Assembly: GCA_017164015.1 (NCBI GenBank)
Contig: CP071065.1
Location: 7,283,501 to 7,347,500 of the forward strand
Reading direction: 5' to 3'
DNA: 64,000 nucleotides
Origin: Nostoc sp. UHCC 0702
Lineage (GTDB): Bacteria; Cyanobacteriota; Cyanobacteriia; Cyanobacteriales; Nostocaceae
A model generated the notes under the pieces. That model ran no database searches. It saw only the letters and a list, made by a program, of their open reading frames with translations, and was not told the origin of the DNA. A program made the position numbers and the translations under genes. Below are positions 51,228 through 60,318 of the stretch, in pieces. Numbering within the stretch: position 1 is the stretch's first letter; each line of letters starts with the position of its first letter.

Positions 51228-51596
51228 CTACCTATACTCATGCAGCTGTCGTAGTCTCAATTGCTCTTGCTGCTGTTGTTGTCGGAGTCTGAGTTGATCT
51301 TGTAGTCGAAATTGTTCTCCCTGCTGATATGGTCGGAATCTAAGTTGATTTTGTAGTCTAAATTTTTCCTGCTGCTGTTGTTGTTGTAGTCTGAATTGAT
51401 CTTGCTGCTGTCTAAATTGTTGCCATAGTTGTTGAGGTTGTTGTCTCAATACGTCCTGCTGTGGTCTCCCTGGCTGCTGTTGATTTTGAGAAATCGTCTC
51501 TACCATTCCGGCTTGAGCAGGAGAATAAATTAACGAGCCTATTGTCAGGATGAACAGTGGTAAGCCTGATTTCACTTTCGATGAATCATTCAACAT
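51228..51596 (-). CDS. Gln/Arg/Leu-rich secreted low-complexity protein
   Basis: The 122-residue protein starts MLNDSSKVKSGLPLFILTIG at ATG 51596; a TTG at 51611 is possible. A signal peptide ends around AQAG (residues 28-31). The mature part is 40-45% Gln with repeats of FRLQQQQQ, LRFRP and LRLRQ, based on CAGCAG-type codon runs. It is probably unstructured or coiled-coil in the envelope. Homology by composition would be unreliable. Confidence 0.55.
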   Translation of the reverse strand: MLNDSSKVKSGLPLFILTIGSLIYSPAQAGMVETISQNQQQPGRPQQDVLRQQPQQLWQQFRQQQDQFRLQQQQQQEKFRLQNQLRFRPYQQGEQFRLQDQLRLRQQQQQEQLRLRQLHEYR

Positions 51597-51711
51597 ACAG
51601 TTTTCTCTCAAATTGTTACAGCTAAAAATGAGCGATCGCTTTTGTGAACTATTCCAGAGGACTTGAAAACCTGTGAATATTTAGTATAAAATAGCCTGTA
51701 TTATTATTAAT

Positions 51712-51855
51712 AGGACTTACGCGCATTGTCATATATTTTTGACAAAAATCGTCCAAAGTCAAGAGTCAAAAGTCCAAAAACCTTGACTTTTTACCCTTGA
51801 CTATTGACTCAAGACTGCCATCGCAGAAAATACGTGTGCCAGTTGCGTAAGTCCT
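51712..51855. mobile_element. MITE-like element, AGGACTTACGC family
   Basis: This 144-bp element has perfect 11-bp inverted ends AGGACTTACGC/GCGTAAGTCCT. The core contains GTCAAGAGTCAAAAGTC heptamers. Its right end (TGTGCCAGTTGCGTAAGTCC) is also the right boundary of the 33017-34603 region. Confidence 0.75.
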
Positions 51856-52033
51856 GATTAACTTTGCTAGCTAATAATTCTGCTCATTCTTTGAACTTCA
51901 AGAGTTTATCTATTAAGATACCTCTAAGATATCTTGAATAATACTTAAGTGACATCACCTAAAAGGATGAACGTCTAATACTAATTATCCATCACAATAG
52001 AGTTGATATCAAGCAAACATATAACTCACCTTG

Positions 52034-52305
52034 AGAGGTTGTTTGAAAAGTTTTGAGCGAATATAATTCGCTACTACACAAACTCTCGTCCCAACGGGAG
52101 AGCCAGTCGCCTGGGTCGGGCTAACCCTCCCGCAGCGCTGGACTCACCGCCTACGCGGAAAGCGCGCTTAAACAAGTGTTTCAAACCCACGCAGGTGGGT
52201 AAAGTCTCGTGTAGCCAAGCCACTGCGTTGGGCGGGTTTCGCGACTTGAAGCATGTGGCGCGCGACTTCTAGTCGCTAGGGGAAGTAATTTTTCAAACAT
52301 CCTCT
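52034..52305. mobile_element. MITE-like element, AGAGGTTGTTTGAAAA family
   Basis: This 272-bp element begins AGAGGTTGTTTGAAAAGTTT and ends AATTTTTCAAACATCCTCT, an inverted repeat of about 17 of 19 positions. The interior holds GCGAATATAATTCGCTACTA, CTCTCGTCCCAACGGGAGAG and GCGACTTCTAGTCGC hairpins. A partial left-end copy lies at 26631-26680. The interior encodes no protein, so movement would need a transposase elsewhere. Confidence 0.75.
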
Positions 52306-52543
52306 GATATCAAGTTCGGTTAATTAGTTATAATTACCACAGTCATTGCACCCCACCCCTAACCCCTCCCCGTTCACGGGGAGGGGGAACAAAGCGTAGC
52401 TTTGGTGGGGTGGGGTTCTTCGGTTTTAACAAGTAATAAGCAAAGGACATGATATGAGACGGTGAAGCGAAGTGCAACCCAACAAAATCCTGACACTGTT
52501 GGGTTACGCTAGTTTGAGAAATTACCTGCGTTTGCCCTGACTA

Positions 52544-53704
52544 CTAATTTCTAATTTGTACTGGCATGGCTAAATACGTCATCTTCAAACCGCCTAGTGG
52601 TGTAAAAATTACAGGCGTTAGGTTTTGATTCAGATGCATTTGAATTTCTGAAGACGGCAAGGCTTTTAAACCTTCCATCAAATACTTGACATTAAAAGCA
52701 ATTTCTATATTCTCTCCAGATATTTGCGCCGGCATTGACTCTCTACCACTACCCATTTCTTGAGCTTCACAAGATAGGGTAAGTTCTTGGGTATTGCTAT
52801 CAATGCTGAGTTTAACAATATTATTTTTCTGATCTGCTAAAACAGCAATCCGCTCTAAAGTACTTAAAAATTGTCTGCGCTCAATTGTTACTTGTCGCTC
52901 AAATTGTCGGGGAATGAGTTGCCGATAATTAGGATAGTCTCCTTCTAGGGTGCGGCTGGTCAAGCGTTGATTAGCCCATGCAAACACTACTTGACCTTGA
53001 TCTAAATATAAGGCTATTGTTTCATCAGCAGCCTTATGAGCCAACATCCGTTCTAATTCGCGTAAAGCTTTGCTGGGTACTGTGACTTTTATTTGACTGC
53101 TACCAGTGAGAGGACGTTCATTGGTGGTTTCTACTACTGCTAAACGATGTCCATCAGTAGCTGCAAATTCCAAAGTGTCTTCATCTACGGTGAGATGTAC
53201 TCCAGTTAGTACTTGCTTAGTTTCATCTCCACTGGCGGCAAACAATGAACCCCGTAATCCTTCGATTAATGCAGTGGTAGTCAGATGTAGGGGTTCAGTA
53301 TTTTCAATTAAGGGTAATTCGGGAAACTCTTCCGCTCCCATTGCTCGTATTTGGTAATATCCACTCTTGGGTGTGAGTGTAACAATTAAACCTTCCCCTC
53401 CAGAGGTTTGAGCTTCTAGGGCTGATTCATCATCCAGGGTAATTTCTCCTTCTGGAAGACGAGAGATGATGTCTACAAGCAGTTTAGCAGGAATTGCGAT
53501 CGCTCCTGTTTGCCATACGTCAGCGTTAAAGCTGGTGCGGATACCCAAGCTGAGATCAAAGGCTGTTAAGCTTACCTGGTTAGTTTGAGCATCCGCTTGC
53601 AGCAGGATGTTGGCAAGTACCGGATGAGTTGGTCGTGACGGCACAGCACGGCTAACAAGTGAGAGATTGGTACTGAGGTCGCTTTGGGCGCAAACTAGTT
53701 TCAT
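52544..53704 (-). CDS. dnaN: DNA polymerase III beta subunit (sliding clamp)
   Basis: The 386-residue protein begins MKLVCAQSDLSTNLSLVSRA and has three clamp domains: VLANILLQADAQTNQVSLTA, VDEDTLEFAATDGHRLAVVE (the DGHRLA signature), VKLSIDSNTQELTLSCEAQE and a C-terminal FTPLGGLKMTYLAMPVQIRN. It is a cytoplasmic dimer that tethers polymerase III to DNA. Length is normal. No dnaA or recF lies beside it, which is usual in cyanobacteria. Confidence 0.97.
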   Translation of the reverse strand: MKLVCAQSDLSTNLSLVSRAVPSRPTHPVLANILLQADAQTNQVSLTAFDLSLGIRTSFNADVWQTGAIAIPAKLLVDIISRLPEGEITLDDESALEAQTSGGEGLIVTLTPKSGYYQIRAMGAEEFPELPLIENTEPLHLTTTALIEGLRGSLFAASGDETKQVLTGVHLTVDEDTLEFAATDGHRLAVVETTNERPLTGSSQIKVTVPSKALRELERMLAHKAADETIALYLDQGQVVFAWANQRLTSRTLEGDYPNYRQLIPRQFERQVTIERRQFLSTLERIAVLADQKNNIVKLSIDSNTQELTLSCEAQEMGSGRESMPAQISGENIEIAFNVKYLMEGLKALPSSEIQMHLNQNLTPVIFTPLGGLKMTYLAMPVQIRN

Positions 53705-53797
53705 GGTCTGATTCAGCTGGTGAATGACTATGGTAACATTTTTTAGCTAATAATTCGTATTAATACCTTTTCAAGAATCATCTCAATCACAAAACAA

Positions 53798-53937
53798 TAG
53801 ACTTCTTGCATAAATCTTTTTTTGTCTCACGCAAAGGCAAGGCAGCGCGTTGGGCGGCTTTGCCGACAGCCGCGCGACTGCCGCGCAAAGACGCAAAGAA
53901 AAGAACGCTAAGAACGACTTTTGCATTCTCTAAATAG
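53798..53937. mobile_element. MITE-like element, TAGACCTCTTGCA family, copy inserted at parE
   Basis: TAGACTTCTTGCATAAATCT leads into GTCTCACGCAAAG, and GCAAAGACGCAAAGAAAAGA leads to CGACTTTTGCATTCTC. This is the reverse orientation of the element at 19962-20051 with worn ends. Its core is split by a GCGCGTTGGGCGGCTTTGCC-type repeat, so a repeat sits within a repeat. Its right edge joins a parE fragment. Confidence 0.7.
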
Positions 53938-54030
53938 TTTTTCTCCTGTTTCCAAGTTGATCGCCAAAAAATAATCTGCAATTTCGGTTAAATCTCGGCT
54001 TGCAGACGGTGAAATAATATACTGACTCAT
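53932..54030 (-). pseudogene. parE-like toxin gene, truncated by a MITE-like element
   Basis: ATG 54030 reads MSQYIISPSASRDLTEIADY then FLAINLETGEKLFRE, the first 35 residues of a RelE/ParE toxin. It then runs into the repeat element (TTTAGAGAATGCAAAAGTCG) and a stop. The catalytic C-terminal part is missing. Start and stop of parD and parE overlap (ATGA-type), as in an intact operon. Confidence 0.75.
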
Positions 54031-54144
54031 TCTGACGTTTCACGCGCCTTTTGGAATCTTTCAAGTATATGGATTTGTAAATCTTCCACTAGCAATTTGT
54101 GCTTGGATAAATTGCTCGTGTTCGGGTTTAAGATTAATATTCAT
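54027..54144 (-). pseudogene. parD-like antitoxin gene with internal deletion
   Basis: ATG 54144 reads MNINLKPEHEQFIQAQIASG then RFTNPYT and stops at 54061. In another frame the expected C-terminal end ERFQKARETSE then runs into the parE start. The middle of the usual 80-residue ParD is gone. With parE truncated too, the locus is dead. Confidence 0.7.
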
Positions 54145-54161
54145 GAATTCAATACCTCTGT

Positions 54162-54878
54162 TCAAACCATTAAATAACCATCTTCCATATGAAGAATGCG
54201 ATGGGCAATATCTAGAATCCGGTTGTCATGTGTAACGAGTAGGATAGTACAGCCTTGTTCAGTAGCAAGGCTTTGCATTAGTTCTACCACATCCCGCCCA
54301 GATTGTTTGTCAAGTGATGCTGTTGGTTCATCAGCAAGAATAATTTTAGGATTCGCCACCAAGGCGCGGGCGATCGCTACTCTTTGTTTTTGACCACCAG
54401 ATAAATTTTCGGGATAATAATTAAGACGATTTCCTAATCCCACTGCTTCTAGCATTCGCACTGCTTTTGCTTGTCTTGCTTTCCAAGATAGATGATTGTG
54501 CAGTTCTAAAGACATCTCCACATTTTGCCGTGCTGTTAAGCTATCCAAGAGATTATACGATTGGAAAATATAACCAATCTGCCGCCGTGTTTTGATTAAT
54601 TGGCTTTGCTTAGCACCGCAGAGTTCTTGACCAATCACTTTTAAGCTACCGTGCTGACAAGAACGCAATCCACCAATCAGCGATAACAAGGTGGTTTTTC
54701 CTGACCCAGATGGGCCAGTTAAAATTACTATTTCCCCTGAACCAATCTCCAAGTTAATATTAAATAAAATTTGTTTGCATAAGTTTGATTTACCAAAATA
54801 ATGATTTACATTGTAGATAGAAATTACAGACTGCTCATTTCTCAACTGACTTGAAATATAGCCATTTAAAATTTGCAT
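54162..54878 (-). CDS. devA: DevA-type ABC exporter ATPase
   Basis: The 238-residue ATPase of the MacB/LolD class has Walker A GPSGSGKTTLLSLIGG, signature LSGGQKQRVAIARAL and Walker B IILADEPTASLD. It is third in a devB-devC-devA operon, the gene order of the heterocyst glycolipid exporter DevBCA. Filamentous cyanobacteria carry several such sets, so the substrate here could be another envelope lipid. It acts with DevC at the inner membrane and with a TolC-type outer-membrane protein. Confidence 0.9.
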   Translation of the reverse strand: MQILNGYISSQLRNEQSVISIYNVNHYFGKSNLCKQILFNINLEIGSGEIVILTGPSGSGKTTLLSLIGGLRSCQHGSLKVIGQELCGAKQSQLIKTRRQIGYIFQSYNLLDSLTARQNVEMSLELHNHLSWKARQAKAVRMLEAVGLGNRLNYYPENLSGGQKQRVAIARALVANPKIILADEPTASLDKQSGRDVVELMQSLATEQGCTILLVTHDNRILDIAHRILHMEDGYLMV

Positions 54879-54935
54879 AACTCTTATTTTGATATAACCA
54901 ATTAAGTTTTTTCATGCCCAATGCCCAATGCCCGA

Positions 54936-56093
54936 TTAAAAAATATCTGCTGGGTCTGCGGCGTTTAATTTTCGCATGGCGATCGCTCCAGAAATTATAC
55001 ACATGAAAATTGTTAATATCAAAACTTGAATTACACGCTCCAAATTCATAAATAGTGGTAATTTGGTTGCACTTCGAGTTAAGTTATACATGCAAAAAGA
55101 AATTAAACATCCAGGTATGTAACCAAGTACAGCTAATATTAATGCTTCTTGAAAAACAACAGATAATAAATAGATATTGCGAAAACCCATTGCCTTGAGC
55201 GTGGCATATTCAGCCATATGATCAATCACATCACTGTAAATAATTTGGTAAACAATAATTACACCAACTAAAAATCCGATTGTCACACCCAAAGAAAAGA
55301 TAAAACCAATTGCACCAGTCTCTTGCCAATATTTCTTTTCAAAATCAATAAATTCTTGACGGGTGAGAACTTTCACATCATCCGGGAGGTAAGACTGCAA
55401 CGCTTTAACTACTACATTGGCATCACTACCAGACTTTAGCTGAATTAAACCAAGGTTGACTTTACCTGGTTGCTGTGTCGAAAAAATTCGGAGGAAATTT
55501 TGGTCACTGGTGATCACGCTAGCATTAGCCACAAAGGATGCACCAACCTCATACAAACCTGCAATTGTAACTTTACGTCCTTGAAGTTCTGTAGTTACAG
55601 GTTTGCCTTGAGTTATTTGAGCGATCGCTTGTTGGTATTTGCCATTAGCGTTGCGGTCAAACAAAAAATTGTCTGGATATTTAATGATATCCAAATTTTG
55701 ATTAACTGCTGGCAACTTGAACGCAGGTTTTTCTGGGTTGAACCCGATAACTAGAATTGATTCATCCAGCTTTGTTTCCAGACTTTTCCAAACTCCTAAA
55801 CGTATATATAAGGGATTGACTGACTCAACCTCTCTTAAATTAGCAGCTTGGAATAAACGACGCCGAGGAAAAGAACTTAGAAGTCCTAAGTTTTGCGCTT
55901 GGCGGCTAATCACTACCAAATCTGTTTGTAGGAGTTCATGAAAGCGGGTATTACTATCATATAAAGCCGACTGAAAACCTAACTGCATCAACATCAAAAA
56001 AACAGCAAAAGTAATACCACAAAGAGCAACAATAAAACGCCCTCTTTGCTTCATTAATTGCAGCCAAGCTAATGGAATCTTGCGTTGAAACAT
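54936..56093 (-). CDS. devC: DevC-type ABC exporter permease
   Basis: The 385-residue permease starts MFQRKIPLAWLQLMKQRGRF at ATG 56093. An upstream ATG (56153) would add 20 residues encoded by a heptamer repeat and is rejected. It has one TM helix at residues 24-43 (FIVALCGITFAVFLMLMQLG), a large periplasmic domain and three C-terminal TM helices (FIFSLGVTIGFLVGVIIVY and on), the FtsX/MacB layout. The C terminus reads ISGAIAMRKLNAADPADIF, the usual DevC end. Confidence 0.88.
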   Translation of the reverse strand: MFQRKIPLAWLQLMKQRGRFIVALCGITFAVFLMLMQLGFQSALYDSNTRFHELLQTDLVVISRQAQNLGLLSSFPRRRLFQAANLREVESVNPLYIRLGVWKSLETKLDESILVIGFNPEKPAFKLPAVNQNLDIIKYPDNFLFDRNANGKYQQAIAQITQGKPVTTELQGRKVTIAGLYEVGASFVANASVITSDQNFLRIFSTQQPGKVNLGLIQLKSGSDANVVVKALQSYLPDDVKVLTRQEFIDFEKKYWQETGAIGFIFSLGVTIGFLVGVIIVYQIIYSDVIDHMAEYATLKAMGFRNIYLLSVVFQEALILAVLGYIPGCLISFCMYNLTRSATKLPLFMNLERVIQVLILTIFMCIISGAIAMRKLNAADPADIF

Positions 56094-56183
56094 AAGAGTG
56101 GGGAGATGGGGAGATGAGGGGGAGAATAACAACTGACAACTAACCACTGACAACTAACCACTGACAACTGACCACTGACTTCT
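56094..56183. repeat. Heptamer repeat between devB and devC
   Basis: GGGGAGATGGGGAGATGAGG followed by CAACTGACAACTAACCACTG-type units fill the gap. They create a false in-frame extension of devC. Confidence 0.85.
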
Positions 56184-57413
56184 TCATAAATCAATTTCAA
56201 CATTAACCTGAAGGTTTGTTAACTTAGCTACTTGCTGACTGGCAGCTTTGTCTAAACGAATTTTGGCTTCAATTACTCTGGCATCTGTTGCTGCTGTAGG
56301 GTCGGTGTCTAAGACATTTTTCTTAGCGACTTGTAAACCAATTTGTTCAACTGTTCCGTTTAATTTTGCAGCAAAGGCATTGCTGGGACTGGTAATTTTG
56401 GCAGTTTGACCAGGACGAATCTTAGCAATATCACTTTCGTAAATTTCTGCCACCACATACATCTGGTCAGTTTGACCAAGTTCTACAATTCCTTCGTTAC
56501 CTATTGTTTCTCCAGGATGAGCTTGAATTCGCAGAATAGTACCTGCTTTCGGTGCGCGGATATATGCCAAATCGAGTTCGGCTTGAATCTTACCAACTGT
56601 AGCAATAGCACTGTCTACCTCTGCTTGCGCTGTGGCTATATCTGTGGGACGCACTTCGGCTGTTTTGTCCCAAGTGGCTTTGGCTTCTTGAATTTTGGCG
56701 GTCAGTGTGCGTTGAGTTCGCTCTAAGTCTGCTTTAGCACTATTCAACTGCTCTTGGGCTATTTTTAGAGCCAGTCTGCGACTATCTAGGTCTGAAGCTG
56801 CGATCGCTTCCTGTTGATATAAACTTTGATTACGACGAAATTCCATGTCTGCGTTCTGCAACTCTGCTTGTAAGCGAGCGATGGTGGCTTTTTGGCTTTG
56901 AATTTCGCCATCTAACTCTGCTTGTAAATTCCTCACATTCGCTTGTATGGCTGCTAATTCACCTGGTTTTGCCCCTGCTTTTACCTGATCTAGACGAGAT
57001 TGGGCAACTTTGGCCTGCTTTTGTGCTTCTATCAAATTAGCTTGCAGGCGATCGCGATTATCTAAAATAGCGATGATTTGTTGCGATCGTACCACATTGC
57101 CTTCATCAACCAACAATTTAGCCACACGACTACCACTACCAATACTAGGATTAGTAGGAGCAGAAATTTTAATCACTTCACCTATCGGTTCCAATCTTCC
57201 CAAAGCATTAACCTTTGAAGCAACTGGCTGGTTAACTTGTGGAACCACTGCTGAAAGTTTAGTCGTAGCTGATAAACGAGCTAAATATAATACTCCTGCT
57301 CCTATCCCCACCATACACACAACACCCACAACGACTAACCAACGAAAATAGGGTGGAAATAGAGACCGTTTACTAATTTCCTCAGAATCTTGCAACATAC
57401 TACAATTCTTCAT
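56184..57413 (-). CDS. devB: DevB-type membrane fusion protein (HlyD family)
   Basis: The protein (409 residues from ATG 57413; a TTG at 57431 is possible) has an inner-membrane anchor near residues 25-47 (LVVVGVVCMVGIGAGVLYLA). A lipoyl half-motif follows (VNALGRLEPIGEVIKIS). A long coiled coil spans about residues 105-260 (NLIEAQKQAKVAQSRLDQVK), and then AYIRAPKAGTILRIQAHPGE and a beta barrel. It is the periplasmic adaptor of the DevBCA exporter. It is the first gene of the operon. Confidence 0.9.
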   Translation of the reverse strand: MKNCSMLQDSEEISKRSLFPPYFRWLVVVGVVCMVGIGAGVLYLARLSATTKLSAVVPQVNQPVASKVNALGRLEPIGEVIKISAPTNPSIGSGSRVAKLLVDEGNVVRSQQIIAILDNRDRLQANLIEAQKQAKVAQSRLDQVKAGAKPGELAAIQANVRNLQAELDGEIQSQKATIARLQAELQNADMEFRRNQSLYQQEAIAASDLDSRRLALKIAQEQLNSAKADLERTQRTLTAKIQEAKATWDKTAEVRPTDIATAQAEVDSAIATVGKIQAELDLAYIRAPKAGTILRIQAHPGETIGNEGIVELGQTDQMYVVAEIYESDIAKIRPGQTAKITSPSNAFAAKLNGTVEQIGLQVAKKNVLDTDPTAATDARVIEAKIRLDKAASQQVAKLTNLQVNVEIDL

Positions 57414-57473
57414 ACTTTCAAAACCTACCAATCATGCCAAAACCCTTATTTTCATCTATATCTTGATATTGCA

Positions 57474-57540
57474 AAATTTATCTTTCGCGCTCTTCTCTGC
57501 GCCTTTGCGCCTTTGCGTGATCCAAAAAAATATTTATGCT
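57474..57540. repeat. GCGCCTTTGCG repeat relic at the 3' end of the FAD oxidase gene
   Basis: CTCTGCGCCTTTGCGCCTTT, GCGTGATCCAAAAAAATATT and TATGC match the right half of the element at 19962-20051. It lies in the gap between the FAD oxidase gene and devB, touching the oxidase stop codon. Confidence 0.7.
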
Positions 57541-58964
57541 CAAGGCTTAATACTATTAAATAAACCCCTCTTCACTTCTTCCTGTACAACCTCTTCATAC
57601 TGAAAAAAGCCAGGATTAAGAATCCCATCAGGGTCGTATTTTTTCTTAATTTCATTGACCTTATACCAGTAATCACCAAATTGAAGCCGCCATCTTGTAA
57701 TATCAAAATCCACCCAAGTAGCCATATATCTTTTACCACCCATTTGAAAACCAAGGTCAGTCAGTAAATTTAACTGCTCTATAACAGGCTTAACCTGGGA
57801 TTTTGGAATAGTAGGATACATTCCCAACCCAATAATTAACTCTTCATCGGGTAAAGGAAACATGGGCATTTTAGTATTGTGAGAATTTAGACAAAATGAA
57901 CCCACAGGTATAGTCCGAAAATCGATGAAAGAGGGTATGCGCTGGAGTGCAATATCAATGTAGTTTTTAGCTGCTGAAGCTGGTAAAAGAACATCTATCC
58001 AAGAGTTAGCAGTATCTACAGGATGAGGTACTTCTGCAATTGGTTGGATGAACCGCTCAAAAGTCAGGTCTTCAGTATGAACGTGACGATAGAAATTTAA
58101 ATCAGAGAGTAATTTTTCTTCATTTATATCATTTACAGAATTCACTTCTAGAGTAATTTGCATTCTGTAAAACCATTGAATTACAGGTTTTATCCCTTTT
58201 GCACTACTTCTAGAAATACCTAGTAAACACGGTGAAAATAATGATACTAAACCATCTATACGATTTTCAGAAATCAGGAGATGTTGATCATGCAAGAGGG
58301 TATCTAATTCGTCATAGCAAAGAAAATAACTGCGAGTGAAAGGGCGGTATTTTCTTAGCTGACTTTGTACTTTGGTCATGATACCAAACTGACCATAACC
58401 GCAAAGAACATGATAGAAAAGTTCGCTGTTCTTTTCTGGCGTACACCAGACAATATCACCTGTTCCGGTTACAACTTCCAAACCCAGACAATTATCAGCT
58501 TGAGATCCGTAACGAAAAGAACTCAAACCTAAACCACCTGCTGAAAGGGTTCCTCCTAAAGTTACTTCAAAGTTATTTGTCAGCACAGGAGGAATTACGC
58601 CATGCGGTATTGAAGTATTTACTACTTGCTTCCAAGTCACACCAGCATCAGCTTTAAACCAAAGTTCATCCGGGCGTAACTCATGAATTTGATTCAGGTT
58701 CCTCATATCTAAGAGGATTCCACCTTGGTTTAAAGATTGACCACTTAATGTATGTCCCGCAGCCCGTGATGAAATAGTTAATTCGTGCTTGACAGCATAC
58801 TTAATAACTTTCGCAACATCAGTGGAATTGTGAGGACGGACAACAATTTGAGGAAATCTTTGAATAATGCCACCAAAGTCTTGAGAAACTGCTTCTAAGT
58901 CTGCTTTGATATCACTAACCTCACCCTGAATAATATATTTTAAATCTGTAATAATACTGTTCAT
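57540..58964 (-). CDS. FAD-linked oxidase resembling cytokinin dehydrogenase
   Basis: The 474-residue protein belongs to the vanillyl-alcohol oxidase/FAD_binding_4 superfamily. The FAD domain reads QIVVRPHNSTDVAKVIKYAV, RAAGHTLSGQSLNQGGILLD and LGGTLSAGGLGLSSFRYGSQ with GQFGIMTK later. LGGTLSAGG...FRYGSQ...N...L.VVTG.G, CGYGQFGI and a C-terminal YDPDGILNPG are like those of cytokinin dehydrogenase. The flavin could be covalent through a His in AGHTLSG. It is the last gene of the redox cluster. The true substrate is unknown. Confidence 0.75.
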   Translation of the reverse strand: MNSIITDLKYIIQGEVSDIKADLEAVSQDFGGIIQRFPQIVVRPHNSTDVAKVIKYAVKHELTISSRAAGHTLSGQSLNQGGILLDMRNLNQIHELRPDELWFKADAGVTWKQVVNTSIPHGVIPPVLTNNFEVTLGGTLSAGGLGLSSFRYGSQADNCLGLEVVTGTGDIVWCTPEKNSELFYHVLCGYGQFGIMTKVQSQLRKYRPFTRSYFLCYDELDTLLHDQHLLISENRIDGLVSLFSPCLLGISRSSAKGIKPVIQWFYRMQITLEVNSVNDINEEKLLSDLNFYRHVHTEDLTFERFIQPIAEVPHPVDTANSWIDVLLPASAAKNYIDIALQRIPSFIDFRTIPVGSFCLNSHNTKMPMFPLPDEELIIGLGMYPTIPKSQVKPVIEQLNLLTDLGFQMGGKRYMATWVDFDITRWRLQFGDYWYKVNEIKKKYDPDGILNPGFFQYEEVVQEEVKRGLFNSIKP

Positions 58965-59039
58965 ATCAATAACCTTATTCAGTGTGTAAATTTAAAAAAA
59001 CATGATAAATCTCATGTTAACCAGATGATTTAAATTAAA

Positions 59040-59672
59040 CTAAAAGCGCATTTTAACCACCTTAATACCAATTTGAATCAAGCTAGGAATTAGTTTAACT
59101 AGCTCAATGATACGATTTATTGATTGGGTATAAAAACTTTGCCTGTGTGTGATTGATGGTATCATCTTATTTGCAGGTCTTTCATACTTAAATACACAAA
59201 CACAATTACCTTCTGCTTGTTTACTAAGAATAGCAGCTTTCATTCCAGGAAAAGCTCTTCTAGTCGCTTCTTGTTCCATTTCACAGAAGACACGACAGGG
59301 ATTATCGAAACCATATTCTTTCGCAATAGACAAAACTGGGCAAATTCTTTGAATTTCTAATGCTGCATCTGTTTCATTCTGAGAAATATCGACTATTTCC
59401 ATCACAAAACCCATTAGTCCTAATAAAGGAGCCGCTTTTTTGAAGCCTTGAGCTAAGCTATTGTTCTCAATGAAAGTACCCATTAGCGCCTTTTGTTGCT
59501 CAGGATATTTTTCCATCATCTTTTCAAAGGCGGCTGTATCTCCCATTTCTTCTACCAGTTTTTTATATCTTTTAAATCTATTTCTGAACAGACTCATCGC
59601 TTTAGATTCATCAAGATTGATAATATCTTCCATGCGAAGGTTGCCTGTAACTAGTTCAGTTTCAGGTTTCAT
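59040..59672 (-). CDS. ATC-hydrolase-like (L-2-amino-thiazoline-4-carboxylate hydrolase family) protein
   Basis: The 210-residue protein matches the ATC hydrolase-like family (PF14196 pattern). CPVLSIAKEYGFDNPCRVFC is followed by EMEQEATRRAFPG and a C-terminal GNCVCVFKYER; the Cys, Glu and Cys positions are those the family shares. Members are poorly characterised and some act in thioamide or thiazoline chemistry. The N-terminal helices are hydrophilic and there is no signal peptide. It lies between hemF and the FAD oxidase on the same strand, 75 bp upstream of the latter. Confidence 0.6.
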   Translation of the reverse strand: MKPETELVTGNLRMEDIINLDESKAMSLFRNRFKRYKKLVEEMGDTAAFEKMMEKYPEQQKALMGTFIENNSLAQGFKKAAPLLGLMGFVMEIVDISQNETDAALEIQRICPVLSIAKEYGFDNPCRVFCEMEQEATRRAFPGMKAAILSKQAEGNCVCVFKYERPANKMIPSITHRQSFYTQSINRIIELVKLIPSLIQIGIKVVKMRF

Positions 59673-60318
59673 TTTTCTTCTCCTAAATTGCTTTCTTACA
59701 CTATTAACCAGTCAAAATGGTTGGTAATTGATATCATGTCCGTTTAAAGACTTATGATATCTGTGGAGGTCGGTAATTGGTAATTGGTAATTGGTAATTG
59801 GTTTTGAGTATTACCTATTACCCATTACCTATTACCTATTACCAAGCAAACCGACTATATCGTAAGTAATTAGCCGAACTTGATATGACTATGCATAATT
59901 TGTCATTAGTACCCTAGGGTTAAAGCTAGGGTATCCCGAATTTGAATACCCTAGGGGCTACCTCACTGTACTGCCTCACAAATTACGAATTATATACTTG
60001 CATAGAAACAAAGCCAAACTATCCAGATCAGCACATATCTGCAAGTATTCAGACAGATTAATACAATATCTATTTCCAGTTCACTGCTTATAATTTGGTG
60101 CTGTTTCGGATTTTCAAAAAAGAAGTAATTTGTAACCGATTGTAAAGGCTGTTTATAGATTTCAGAGTGATTTTTTAACAGAGTTTTTCTTTTGACTTGC
60201 CTTGCATCCACCAATTTTATTTTTCTCATCTCACCCACCAATGACTATCTATTTTTTCTGTTCATTCGTCTTTGTTTATATGACTGCTAATTTCAAATAA
60301 TTATCAGTCTCGAAAAAT
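59673..60318. other. Gap between the ATC-hydrolase-like gene and hemF, with repeats
   Basis: It includes the heptamer hairpin 59772-59845 and a triple ACCCTAG repeat with TACCCTAGGGTTAAAGCTAG near 59910-59970. A possible 83-codon ORF on the minus strand (59990-60241, MVGEMRKIKLVDARQVKRKT) shows no recognisable domain and is likely spurious. Confidence 0.5.
59772..59845. repeat. Convergent heptamer arrays (GGTAATT)n and (ATTACCT)n
   Basis: Four GGTAATT units face five ATTACC units spaced by one base, so they fold into a hairpin with one mismatch per turn. Outer bases GGTCGG and CCGAC also pair. Confidence 0.8.

Larger units (their letters stand above)
51612..52543. other. Intergenic repeat-rich region between 51228 gene and dnaN
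   Basis: It holds the MITE-like element at 51712-51855, the larger element at 52034-52305 and a CCCCACCCCTAACCCC/GGGGTGGGG hairpin at 52350-52417. No gene was recognised. Confidence 0.6.

Noticed and set aside
53787..53981. Minus-strand ORF of 64 codons
   Set aside because: Runs through the MITE-like element and the parE remnant in the wrong frame.
59990..60241. Minus-strand ORF of 83 codons
   Set aside because: No recognisable domain, hydrophobic random-looking end, no Shine-Dalgarno; kept only as a note in the gap entry.
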